Positions 10,603 to 19,235 are shown, counted from the stretch's first letter. The stretch is DNA of 24,631 nucleotides from Silene noctiflora (GCA_009801015.1 VHZZ01000038.1:13145-37775); one strand, 5' to 3'. Translations and numbers: made by a program. The notes: generated by a model not told the origin, from the letters alone.

Positions 10603-10610
10603 CAAGGAAA

Positions 10611-11239
10611 CCAAGAAGAGACACACATGGAGATGGGAGCAATCATTTAATGATGCATGTTACAAATTACAAGATCCTCATATTTCGTGTTCATGTTCAT
10701 ATAAAAATTGCAGGCAGCTGAGGAGTTTGAACAACAGCTGTGGAGATGAAACAAGCATCTCAAGGTTTTAAAATAAAATTTCGATGTGTTTTAGTCTAGT
10801 AGTTAAGGTGAAGGTAATGTAAAAGTCGAGTTATTCATAGACGAGACGAGTGGATGACCCATTAGAGCTGCCTTGTCCGACGTGCTAATAAAGCGGGTTT
10901 AGACAATGTATTTTCCAAACTCTACAAAGGTCTGACCTACGAACCCGCCCAAAATTTGCTAACCAGTATAATCCGTGTTAGTCCCGTCCACGTTGAACTC
11001 AAGCCTGCATTTGATCACTTCTATGTGAACGATAGGGGTCCCAAGTTTAAATTATCTCCCTACTTGATAATATCGGCTCATTTTACCTAACAAAAAAAAG
11101 TCAAATTCTTGTTTAAGACAGGTATATGTGTCTTGAACTTAAACGTGTTAAATATCATAAATTGGACAAAAACAGAATGTCTAGAGACTCTTTAAATTTT
11201 TTTATTCCCTCTATGTAAGTATAGTGTTATTTAACTCAT
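10611..11239. other. Spacer, no gene recognised
   Basis: Contains a SINE-head-like stretch at 10790-10806 (TTAGTCTAGTAGTTAAGG) without a convincing box B, and a TTCTTGTTTAAGAC motif at about 11107 related to the MITE-end family scattered through the window. No open frame of interest and no structured RNA was recognised. Confidence 0.35.
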
Positions 11240-11720
11240 TATAATCTTAAGCACAAATTCCCATTTAAGATGGTTATTATTCATCTTAAGCTAAAGACGG
11301 GTCAATCAAATACATAACAAATCACATGACAAATTGCTTAAGAAATAGGGATGTTCATCGGTCCAAAACCAGACCGGCCCGAACCGGTTGAACCCGCGGA
11401 CCGGACATGAACCCTTTAGGTCCGGTTTTCTCCGGGTTTGGAACGGACATGAACCCTTTAGGTCCGTTTTTCTCCGGATTTGAACCAGACCGGTATTAAT
11501 TTACAAGCTAAATTGAATTTTACTTTTTAAAGTGGATCAGACCGAACCGGAGACCGGTCACCATATTTTTTAAGATCCGATTTGACCGGACCGAACCGAC
11601 CAGTTCGGGACACTTTTTGTTCACCCTTACTAGGAAATACCAAAATTTTTGCCCTTATTACCACTATATAATGATATTTGACCCGTCTTAAACAAAACTT
11701 ACAATAATCTTAAGATAGAT
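11240..11720. mobile_element. Older inverted-repeat element interrupted by a hAT-like insertion
   Basis: AAGACGGGTCAA at 11294-11305 pairs perfectly with TTGACCCGTCTT at 11678-11689, and AATCTTAAG at about 11243-11251 pairs with CTTAAGAT around 11709-11717. The arms are AT-rich and diverged. The hAT-like element at 11347-11630 sits between them, so the outer element was probably a foldback MITE of only about 190 bp before insertion. Exact outer boundaries are uncertain. Confidence 0.45.
11347..11630. mobile_element. hAT-like MITE, 284 bp, with internal 42 bp repeat
   Basis: The left end reads AGGGATGTTCATCGGTCC and the right end, read inward, GTAAGGGTGAACAAAAAG; the shared AGGG-TG-CA pattern resembles hAT termini. 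Flanking 8-mers TAAGAAAT (11339-11346) and TAGGAAAT (11631-11638) differ by one base and are a likely decayed target duplication. The interior is rich in ACCGG/CCGGT motifs. A segment containing GGACATGAACCCTTTAGGTC occurs twice with a 42 bp period (about 11403 and 11445). There is no coding potential. Confidence 0.6.
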
Positions 11721-11952
11721 ATATTCATCGAAACAAAAAAAAATAGTTGACAAATTATGTGGCTTGGTTTAAAGACGTCTCTAGATTCACAGCATTACAG
11801 TATTGTCCTTATTACTATTAATAAAGCAGCCAGAAAGAATATCTCTCTAAATCATCATCGAATAATATTGTCCTACAACACAGCGCGTGCAACTTACTCT
11901 CCAATCATTATTATTATATTCATCCATTACCACTTGTGCACCGTGAAATAAA

Positions 11953-12767
11953 CTAGTGTAGATCCCGCACATTTGCGATATATATAGATGTTTTGTTTTT
12001 AGTTATTATTTTAATATTTTAAATTGATATGTCATTAATTAATACTTCCTCCATTCAACTCCACTCTATCACTTTCAAGTTTGCATACTATTCACAAATA
12101 AACATTTAATTTCGATTTTCTCTCAATACGTAAGTGAAAATATATTCATGTGGGATCTTGTTTGATTCGTCTTTACGAGTACATTAAAGATATCTAACTT
12201 TTATAATTTTAGCAAATACGTAACTAACGATATTTACCGCGTAAAACACGCGTTGACAAACGTGAAAAAGTAAAGTGGTAGAGTGGAGTTGAATGGAGGA
12301 AGTATGTCATATAACTCATTGTATTTCGATATGAGAAAAAAAAATGAACTATGAACTAATAAAGAGAATTTAATAAAGTTATAAAATGTGTTTAATGATT
12401 TTTTTTCTTTTAATATAAAACTAATAATTACAAATAATAATTTTTCTCAAATTATGTTAATGATTTGTTTTTTGAGACAAAATTAATAATTTTAGCTTAA
12501 TGTTTTGTTTTATACAAAATGTGTCAAGTCATTCTTTAATTATAATAATACATAAAAAAATTTGAAATTAGAGTTTATAAAATTACAGTGAATTTATCTT
12601 ATTATAATATTAAAATTTAGATTTTAAAGAAAATATTATTATTTTATCTTATTATTTTGATGAAATGATAATAATCTAATGAAAAAAATCTTTTTGTTTC
12701 CTTATTTAGCCTGATGCCTTTTGGAGGGAAAAACTCAGAGAATTTTATTCTCTTAGTATATAGGAGA
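11953..12767 (-). mobile_element. Non-autonomous Helitron-like element B
   Basis: On the minus strand the 5' end TCTCCTATATACTAAGAGAA (at 12767) matches element A (3451-4034) at most positions. The 3' end is CTACACTAG at 11953, followed by host T, with a CGCA/TGCG hairpin (11966-11969 with 11974-11977) just inside. Removing the 258 bp Stowaway-like insertion and one TA leaves about 555 bp, close to the 584 bp of element A. The base before the 5' TC is T rather than the usual A, so that end may have changed or may be offset by one base. Confidence 0.62.
12045..12302. mobile_element. Stowaway-like MITE nested in Helitron-like element B
   Basis: A 258 bp element with 31 bp terminal inverted repeats that differ at one position: left 12045-12075 begins CTTCCTCCATTCAACTCC, and right 12272-12302 is its reverse complement, ending GGAGGAAG. 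It is flanked by TA on both sides (12043-12044 and 12303-12304), the target duplication of Tc1/mariner-type MITEs. The interior is AT-rich and non-coding. The well-conserved repeats suggest insertion more recent than the surrounding element. Confidence 0.88.
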
Positions 12768-12971
12768 ATGCTATATCTCAACTACCTAAATGCGATCATC
12801 ATATGATACGACACGATAAAAAAAAAAAAAAAACGCAGATACGGCAGTAGAAAAATGTTCATTTTATGACAAATGACGATTTTATGTTAACATAAATAGA
12901 TATTTTTCTTAATCAATTCATACGACTGTCACACGCAGTAATTACACTACCGTCTGCCGCTACCTAAAAAT

Positions 12972-13175
12972 AAGGCTTATTGATTCTAAAATTAATTAAC
13001 AAAAACTTCGGCTTTAATATTTGTAAAATATTTGTATAAAATCGCTTTAGACAACAATATAAATCTCAACTACCAAGAATATAGCTTATGAATTTTAAAA
13101 GTTAGTTAATAAAAAAGTTCGCTTTGAGATATTTGTGTAAAACCGTCTTAGACGATGCAGTGCCAATTACCCAAA
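12972..13175. repeat. Degenerate tandem duplication, about 110 bp period
   Basis: Two diverged units start at about 12972 and 13081. Each contains GCTTATTGATTYTAAAA or GCTTATGAATTTTAAAA, then a TTAATAAAAAAGTTCG-like part, then TTTGTRTAAAAYCGYYTTAGAC. The last motif is one of the scattered MITE-end sequences, so the units may be copies of a MITE arm. The copies are strongly diverged. Confidence 0.5.
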
Positions 13176-13925
13176 TGTCTGCTGCATCCACTGAAAAAGT
13201 CCACAACCTAACCAAAGGTGGGTTCTTTTTGTTTGACTCAAAACTTTTGTACAGAATTTCACACGACTCTCTCTTCCTAAACCAACTGCCACTCTTTGGG
13301 TAAAGTTTCTATCTTTTTATGAATTAATTTCATCCATGTAATTTCTATTGTACTTTATTTGCTTAATTTTTGTTTAGTTATAGTTTTTTAATCAATTAAT
13401 TAGCTTGATTTAGTAAAAAAAAGTTTAGGGAAATTCAAAGATTTGAGTTTTTTAGTGGAGAAATTATTTGGGTTTAGGTTATTTTTGATGGTAGTTTGTT
13501 GATTGTGTAAAAAAAAAAGAAGTGGGTTGGTGTGTTTTGTTTGATTGAGAAGCGATATTCTTGTGTAAGGCCGTCTTATGACCCGTTTTAAGGAAGAGTT
13601 AGTTACTTAAAAGATCCGTTTTAGTAATTTTTAGTGGAAGACCGTCTTACACGAGAATTTGTGGATTAAGAAAAGGGAAGTATTGAAGTGAGGTTTTTGA
13701 GGGGAGAAATGAAATGGGTTTTGGTCATTTTGATGGTGGATTGTTGATAGAATAGAGGAAAGTGTTCGGGTTTTACGAGTGTGGTGGTTGATTGATGGTA
13801 GCGAAAAAAAAGGCGAAATTTTTGGAAGAATAATGAAGTGAGGTTTGAATGTTTTGATCATTTGGTGATTTGGTCATAGGTTGATTGATTCCGGGTTGTG
13901 GTAGGTGAGTGCAACTATTCGAGTA
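13176..13925 (+). promoter_or_regulatory. Upstream and leader region of the receptor kinase, possible leader intron
   Basis: A W-box-like TTTGACTC lies at 13231-13238 and a pyrimidine-rich, leader-like stretch at 13264-13295. At 13300 a GTAAAG donor-like sequence follows CTTTGG, and an acceptor-like TCATAG ends at 13879. Between these lie several out-of-frame ATGs, which a leader intron would remove. I therefore infer a 5' UTR intron of about 580 bp; the alternative is a gene starting further downstream. No clear TATA box is visible. Confidence 0.35.
13557..13658. mobile_element. Small MITE in the receptor-kinase leader region
   Basis: A 102 bp element. The left end ATTCTTGTGTAAGGCCGTCTT (13557-13577) and the right end, whose reverse complement is ATTCTCGTGTAAGACGGTCTT (13638-13658), are inverted repeats with three differences in 21 bases. 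The core CGTGTAAGACGGTCTTA belongs to the same family of termini as those near 4260 and 5293. The interior is AT-rich and includes a diverged CCGTTTTA repeat. A target duplication is not resolved. Confidence 0.65.
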
Positions 13926-15839
13926 ATGAAGTACTTGGGGATTGCGGCGTTGATTTTGGTTAGTTTATCGGGGTTTTGCTTGGCGTCCAAGTGTCCTATC
14001 GATTTAAGTTATGTGGAAACACTCCCTTGGAACAGTTCACAGTGTCGTGCTCAAGTTTCGCAAAGTGACTCAAGATCTCATTGTTGTCAAACTCTGTTGA
14101 GTTTGTTTGGAATCGGGCTTGCCAAAAATCTCAAGAGTACTCATTTCTTTAGGTTCCGAGATACGTCCACATCAGTGGCGTGCGTTTCTGACTTTCAGTC
14201 CAAGCTTAATGCTATGTCTCTTCCTCCAAATTTGACGTCAGAGTGTTTCACGCCTTCACAATTTGTAATCGCTCCTAATGTTTGTGCTGGTATTGAGTCC
14301 CTCCAAGATTGGGTCGATAAGATTGGTACGAATACTTCACTAGATCAGGAATGTCAGCCGGATCTGGTAGATCTCACGGCGTGTGATACCTGCTATACTG
14401 CGGGTACCAGGGTCCAATCTAAGTTGATTTCAATTGATGGCAATACGTCACATTCCCTAAACTGCTTTTACTTTACAATTTTGTATGCTGCTGGAATCGT
14501 CAACAAGTTTGGCCCTGAAAGTGTTGGGACAAGTTCATGTATATTCCAGCTGTCGCTGAATTCGGCTCCTGTGTCTAAGAATAACAGTCATGCACAGCTC
14601 CATTTTGGATTGGTTGGTTCTGCGGTCGCTGTTTTTCTTATCATCTGCTCAGTAGCTCTTACCTTTTGGTATTACCGAAAGCAGCAGCAGAAGTCGAAGG
14701 GTAGTGGACCTGGTGGGCCTGAATTTGATGCGGAGCAAGGAAGTAGGCCTAGAATGCGGCCCAATACCGGGGCAATATGGTTTACAATTGAAGAGCTTGA
14801 AAAAGCGACAAATTACTTTTCACGGAAGAACTTCATTGGTCGTGGCGGTTTTGGGGTGGTCTATAAGGGAACCTTACAAGATGGGACAACAGTTGCTGTC
14901 AAGAAGATTACAGAACCAACTATTGAGGGAGATTCTGACTTCCGAAACGAGGTGGAGATAATTAGCAATTTGAGGCATCGAAATCTAGTGCCTCTTCGAG
15001 GATGTTGTATGCTAGATGAGGGCGGGCGTGATGATGATGATGGGGGAAGTGAAAGATTTCTTGTTTATGAATACATGCCAAATGGAAATCTCGATGACCA
15101 TCTCTTCTATGCCTCGGTTAACAGGAGTGGAGCAATACGGAAACCATTAACATGGCCACAAAGGAAAAGTATTATATTGGATGTCGCGAAGGGGCTAGCT
15201 TATCTCCATTACGGAATAAAACCACCAATCTACCATAGAGATGTTAAGGCGACTAATATCCTCCTTGATGAGGATATGAGAGCAAGGGTGGCGGATTTTG
15301 GGTTAGCAAAAGAAATTAAGGAGGGAAATTCTCATCTCACAACTCGAGTGGCGGGCACTCATGGGTATTTGGCCCCCGAATATGCACTATACGGTCAACT
15401 AACTGATAAGAGTGATGTCTACAGTTTCGGGGTGGTAGTTTTAGAGATTATGTGTGGTAGAAGAGCCCTTGATCTGTCAGCACTAGGGTCATCTAACACA
15501 GTTTTAATAACCGACTGGGCGTGGTCTTTAGTAAAGGAAGGTAAAGCCGAAGAGGTTTTTGACGCCTTCCTGTTGAAAGAAGGGGATAACATGGAACTTA
15601 ATCCAAAGGGAATAATGGAGCGCTTTGTCCGTGTTGGTATCCTTTGTGCCCATGTCATGGTTGCTTTGAGGCCTACGATTTCAGATGCGCTAAAAATGTT
15701 GGAAGGCGACATTGAAGTTCCTCCAATTCCCGATAGGCCTATGCCTCTCGGACACCCATCGTTTCGCGATGGTAACCCTTTCAGCATTTCGCCTGTGCTG
15801 AGTGGGCTCCAGTTAAATTCAATAGAGATGCTAAGGTAA
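13926..15839 (+). CDS. SPARK-domain receptor-like protein kinase (At1g11050-like)
   Basis: A 637-residue, intronless coding region. The first in-frame ATG is at 13926, eight codons after an in-frame TAG; an upstream GTG in frame is not a plausible plant start. Residues 1-20 ([20 protein letters not shown]) are a signal peptide. The ectodomain to about 220 starts CPIDLSY, has many cysteines (including HCC and CDTC) and several N-glycosylation sites, and fits the SPARK domain known from At1g11050 and the mycorrhiza-associated kinase ARK1. A membrane segment spans about 227-250. The cytosolic Ser/Thr kinase has a glycine loop from G305 (GRGGFG), K326, catalytic HRD 437-439, DFG 457-459 and an APEY motif, so it should be an active RD kinase. 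An acidic Asp/Gly insertion ([11 protein letters not shown]) lies before the hinge. Ligand and pathway cannot be told from sequence. Confidence 0.93.
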   Translation: MKYLGIAALILVSLSGFCLASKCPIDLSYVETLPWNSSQCRAQVSQSDSRSHCCQTLLSLFGIGLAKNLKSTHFFRFRDTSTSVACVSDFQSKLNAMSLPPNLTSECFTPSQFVIAPNVCAGIESLQDWVDKIGTNTSLDQECQPDLVDLTACDTCYTAGTRVQSKLISIDGNTSHSLNCFYFTILYAAGIVNKFGPESVGTSSCIFQLSLNSAPVSKNNSHAQLHFGLVGSAVAVFLIICSVALTFWYYRKQQQKSKGSGPGGPEFDAEQGSRPRMRPNTGAIWFTIEELEKATNYFSRKNFIGRGGFGVVYKGTLQDGTTVAVKKITEPTIEGDSDFRNEVEIISNLRHRNLVPLRGCCMLDEGGRDDDDGGSERFLVYEYMPNGNLDDHLFYASVNRSGAIRKPLTWPQRKSIILDVAKGLAYLHYGIKPPIYHRDVKATNILLDEDMRARVADFGLAKEIKEGNSHLTTRVAGTHGYLAPEYALYGQLTDKSDVYSFGVVVLEIMCGRRALDLSALGSSNTVLITDWAWSLVKEGKAEEVFDAFLLKEGDNMELNPKGIMERFVRVGILCAHVMVALRPTISDALKMLEGDIEVPPIPDRPMPLGHPSFRDGNPFSISPVLSGLQLNSIEMLR

Positions 15840-16838
15840 TTACCACAGAATTTGACTCTTCCACTTGCTATATACCGAAGTAAAAACAGGTCGAGAGCTG
15901 GAGGCTACCTTTGTCTGCTATATAACTCAAAGACCGACGAGATTGTTGAAGACTGTTCAATATTCATTTGTTGATTTGGTAACTACAGGGCGCATTGGGC
16001 AAATAGTATCAGAGATTAGCAGATGAAGCTCCATCAATTGTATGTGCTGTAAATGAGGAAAATGTCGAATCAATGTCAAAATATGACCCTGGTATGATGC
16101 TATTTCCTTGCTCTTTGTCCTACTTTCCTTCTTTTGGAAATTATTCGAAGGGAAGAGGGGCGGTATGAGGAGTATTTCATATATCTGTTAATTAACTTGT
16201 GAAAGAAATAGAATGTAAATGATACACTAAATTTCGTATTGAGCAACCCATCGTCTGGCCGCCTGAGCATTCGCTGTTCTTTCGACATGTTTGCCATATC
16301 TAAGTTTTACTGTACCTTTTAAGGCAGAGCATCTATGAATTGGGATTATTGGCCTATGAGAGTGATTGTTTCTTGGCAGGATATGCGGTTTTTTGGCCAC
16401 AGTAATTTTCCGAGTTACCAGATTCACTCGACCCTTGAGCAAATCACGATTTGCTTCGAGCATGTTCTTTCATGGCAGTAAAAATCTATTCCCTCTGTCC
16501 CATTGATTTGTCTACCTTCTTATTCTTTGTGCTGAAGTATTTAACACAGGCTCTATAAGAGCTTCGCCCGTACAGGATGTGGCGTATTCGTATAACGAAT
16601 ACCGTAGTTCTTTCGTGCCAGGACAACACTTTCTGGTGGAATACACTCCAATGCTCCTATGCTGTTTTCTGACTTGTGATCTTCAGTTTTCAGTCGTTTC
16701 GACACTAAATACGTATGTGATCGTATATAGCAGGATAATCTTTATTAACAAAAATATAAAAGACGAACAAATAAAAATAATCTATGTTTTCAGTTACTGG
16801 GAAAAAACGAAAGAAAAAATTAGCCGCACTTCCTTTAT
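15840..16838. other. Receptor-kinase 3' flank and spacer
   Basis: The first few hundred bases are probably the kinase 3' UTR. At 16490-16516 CCCTCTGTCCCATTGATTTG resembles a Stowaway-type MITE end, but no inverted partner was found. An 8 bp stem, GTATTCGT (16584-16591) with ACGAATAC (16595-16602), has a 3-base loop. Open frames here (for example 16579-16959 forward and 16227-16463 reverse) show no recognisable domain and are AT-rich; I did not call them genes. Confidence 0.4.
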
Positions 16839-16919
16839 AGGCGATACTGTAAAAAAAGAGTATCGCCTGGGCGGCTTGGCTACTATACTATCCTCGACAA
16901 AAAAAAAAATTACGTCGAG
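16822..16919. repeat. Two adjacent hairpins 3' of the small bZIP gene
   Basis: AGGCGATACT (16839-16848) pairs perfectly with AGTATCGCCT (16859-16868) around an A-rich 10-base loop. Outside it, AGCCGC (about 16821-16826) pairs with GCGGCT (16871-16876). A second stem CTCGAC (16893-16898) with GTCGAG (16914-16919) has a loop that is mostly A. On the bZIP strand the loops read as T-runs. The pair lies 50-130 bases downstream of the bZIP stop, so it could fall in its 3' UTR. Function is unknown; it may equally be a MITE remnant. Confidence 0.5.
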
Positions 16920-16969
16920 AAATACAACTATACGAGATATGTTAGCTAGAGCAAAGTGATAGCGTAAAA

Positions 16970-17527
16970 CTAGATTTGAAAATCGTCAACATGGTTCCAT
17001 GGAGCTAGCAGAAACTCAGATATCTCCGGGACATCAACAGGCCGACTGCCATGATTGTACTCTTGTATAAGCGGAGCCAGCATATGAGGAGGGACATCCA
17101 TATCCGCTGTTTGACAAACATCCAATAACAGCTGACGGCGAAGATTGTACTCGGTTTCAGAAGACGGAACCTGCATGGTGAGGCCAGTCTGTTGCTTCAG
17201 AATCTGAATCATTGCATCCTTAGACCTGATCACACATTCTAATCCTTGAATGTGTGTATGTAGAGCTCTGTTTATGTATGCAAGCTTCCTTACCTCGCTC
17301 TCGAGACACTCATTGTGCTTCTCCTTTCTCACCCTCGCCCTTTTTGCTGACTCCCGGTTGTGCAATCTGCGTCTCATCAGGTTTACCGCGTGTTCCTGTT
17401 TCTGTTCCTGTTCCTGTTCCTGCTGTTGTCGTTGCATCAGCTTTTCCGCGTTTTTCTGTTCCTGCTGCTGTCGTTGCACCAGCATTTCCGCGTCTTCATG
17501 TTCCTGCTGCTGTCGTTGCTTCGTCAT
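16970..17527 (-). CDS. Small intronless bZIP protein, group S-like and divergent
   Basis: A 185-residue single-exon frame with an in-frame stop two codons before the ATG. The basic region is around 52-72, with N57 and R65 in the N-x7-R spacing (NRESAKRAR) and L75 nine residues on. The zipper continues with L82, L89, L96, K103 and L110. The intronless structure, the short length and the NRESA-R-R-RK--H---L pattern fit group S bZIPs, which bind ACGT-core DNA, often as heterodimers with group C. Residues 4-51 are a Gln/Glu-rich helical extension made of near 14-residue repeats running straight into the basic region, which is unusual. The tail (about 120-185) is unfamiliar. The zipper is short and the loop residues differ from canonical S1 members, so the class is tentative. 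Absence of introns could also reflect an origin by retroposition, but I see no poly-A remnant. Confidence 0.82.
   Translation of the reverse strand: MTKQRQQQEHEDAEMLVQRQQQEQKNAEKLMQRQQQEQEQEQKQEHAVNLMRRRLHNRESAKRARVRKEKHNECLESEVRKLAYINRALHTHIQGLECVIRSKDAMIQILKQQTGLTMQVPSSETEYNLRRQLLLDVCQTADMDVPPHMLAPLIQEYNHGSRPVDVPEISEFLLAPWNHVDDFQI
17375..17518 (-). repeat. In-frame minisatellite coding a Q/E-rich helix
   Basis: The first units are 42 bp (14 codons): QRQQQEHEDAEMLV, QRQQQEQKNAEKLM, then a third of 20 residues, QRQQQEQEQEQKQEHAVNLM, expanded by hexanucleotide-like QE repeats. On the plus strand the repeat shows as CTGTTCCTGCTGCTGTCGTTGC and variants with TTTCCGCG between them. The period keeps the frame, so length changes would be tolerated and may be polymorphic. 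Confidence 0.85.
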
Positions 17528-17598
17528 TGCTTATCGATATAATTTGGATTAGATTGGATATAATAAATATAAAGCGAGTTGATATTTAGCTGAATTTG

Positions 17599-17608
17599 TT
17601 ATATATAG
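17599..17608 (-). promoter_or_regulatory. Candidate TATA box of the small bZIP gene
   Basis: CTATATATAA on the minus strand lies about 72 bases upstream of the ATG at 17527, a normal plant spacing if transcription starts 25-35 bases downstream. The region is AT-rich in general, so the site is a candidate only. Confidence 0.4.
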
Positions 17609-18459
17609 TTTTCGGACAAATATCGGATTTTCCATTAATATTTTTATAATTTTGGATCATGATTTCGTATTTATCTACTCATTTGTTCGAATTACGGTAA
17701 TTATTTAGATAAGGTTTCCATAATTATTTCTGGATAACTCATAGCTTACTAGATTTTAATAAAAATTAGGGACTCGATTTAAGGAAATTTTACGACAAAG
17801 TTATCCATATTTTCCCCGGGAGATACACCCAAAAAATCGTTGATGTTAGCTAGCTTAACTGTCGTTATAATAAAGTAAAACACATTGTAATTTTATAATA
17901 ATACATAAATTAACTTCATACTATATTTTATAATTGATGACTTATATGTATTATATAGGTTGGTTATCATTATAAAATAATCGATTATTAAAATAAAAAT
18001 AAAAGTTTAACAAATACGGAGAACAAAGTACATTCATATCTTCGCTCAGAAGAGGGCGGAGATATATATATTTGGAGACTACTTATTGGATCATCTTAAT
18101 CTAAGACGGTTTTATACAAATGTTGTGAAGTCTAATGTAAACAAGCTTCAAAGCCGCCACAAGCCCACAATCTTTGCACCAAAGCCCGGTAATCTTAAGC
18201 GCTACAACTCACTAAAACTTTAATAAATTATTTTAAATTAATCGTTGAAATAATTATATTTGCGATACTTGAGTAATATTTTGAAATAAATTATGAAAAT
18301 GTATTAACAGATAAAGAAAGTAAATGGGTCTGTAAATGGGACACGCAAAGTTGTTACCATCGTATCAAAAAAAGGTCATAATAATAAAAAAAAATAAAAA
18401 AAATTAAAAAAAAAAATTAGTGGTATTATTATAGATTCTTCAAATACTTACGCTTTGTT
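17609..18459. other. AT-rich spacer upstream of the small bZIP gene
   Basis: No gene is seen. CTAAGACGGTTTTATACAAA at 18101-18120 is another copy of the dispersed MITE-end motif (reverse complement TTTGTATAAAACCGTCTTAG). A low-complexity A-rich tract with short AAT and AAAAAAT runs lies at 18366-18418. Confidence 0.4.
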
Positions 18460-18543
18460 GATAGAACGTCGTCATTTTCTGATTAAAAAGTGACCATCTA
18501 ATTTAATGATCACTTTTTATCAGAAATGATCACATTCTCATCG
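18460..18543. repeat. 84 bp foldback with long arms
   Basis: The left arm 18462-18497 (from AGAACGTCGTCATTTTCTG to TGACCAT) and the right arm 18506-18541 are inverted repeats with few differences; the central TTCTGATTAAAAAGTGA pairs with TCACTTTTTATCAGAA, missing one base. The loop is about 8 bases. A transcript would form a near-perfect stem of roughly 36 pairs. It could be a tiny MITE or a small-RNA-type hairpin; nothing here decides. Confidence 0.6.
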
Positions 18544-18880
18544 AAATTTACAATTATCACAAACGAGAATTTACGCTTTAAATAAACTTATTTAAAGTCA
18601 GCTGAATAGGCAAAAATAATCATAATTTATAATGATGAAAAAGTAAATAAATAGTTTATTTATTATTATGTCTAGTGGTTGGTAGGGTTAGCATTTTATA
18701 ATGATCAACTAACTTTGAATGATGCTTTTATACTTAAAATCTTTAATTAACAATCAATCTTGTCTGAGGATTAATAGACATAGATCTTTATTAGTGCTAT
18801 ACTTAATCACCTACTTTAATCATAAATCCACTTTATTATTAATCATTTTATTCCCACCAAAATTTGTCCTTTAATAAAAC
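18544..18880. other. Spacer, nothing recognised
   Basis: AT-rich sequence between two inverted-repeat elements, with no coding potential, tRNA-like structure or paired repeat that I could support. Confidence 0.4.
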
Positions 18881-19064
18881 GGGTAATGATAAATACAGCC
18901 CTTAGGGTTGTATTTAAGTATTAAATATCTTCCAAATTTGGTATTAATTTTGAAATTAGGAACCAAAATACACATCCACCGATGCAGTTAATGCATATAT
19001 TAAGTATTTGTTTCCTTTTTTAGATTCTTAAATACAACCATAAGGGTTGCATTTATCATTTTCC
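18881..19064. mobile_element. MITE with 38 bp terminal inverted repeats
   Basis: Left arm 18881-18918 begins GGGTAATGATAAATACAGCC and right arm 19027-19064 is its inverse, with 5 mismatches in 38 bases. The interior is about 108 bp and non-coding. Both ends abut ATAAAA-like sequence, but a clean target duplication is not resolved, so the superfamily is left open. Confidence 0.75.
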
Positions 19065-19129
19065 ATAAAAATAAATAAAAAATTATCTGGTTTAACGAAG
19101 CACAAACTTAATCACATTACAATAGAGGG

Positions 19130-19195
19130 GAGGGAGAATTCGAATCTGAAACCTATTGTTTATAATATCTCTATCTTAACCACTAGACTAAAATA
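19130..19195 (-). mobile_element. tRNA-like SINE head, degraded
   Basis: On the minus strand TAGTCTAGTGGTTAAG (19175-19190) resembles a box A region, and GATTCGAATTCTCC (about 19134-19147) a box B, about 40 bases apart as in tRNA-related SINEs. The body beyond is not identified and no A-tail is seen, so the extent is minimal. It does not look like an intact tRNA. Confidence 0.45.
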
Positions 19196-19235
19196 TTCTC
19201 GATAAAAATAAATATAATTCTCATTGAAGACGGAA

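Noticed and set aside
13905..13925. Upstream in-frame GTG as kinase start
   Set aside because: Plant translation starts at ATG; the ATG at 13926 directly begins a good signal peptide.
16579..16959. Forward open frame of 126 codons
   Set aside because: Lysine/isoleucine-rich composition of AT-rich spacer, crosses the twin hairpins, and shows no recognisable motif.
17250..17589. Three forward open frames opposite the small bZIP gene, rich in Cys/Ser, Pro/Val or Leu/Phe
   Set aside because: They are antisense readings of the CAG-type minisatellite and basic region; the reverse strand has the real bZIP motif.
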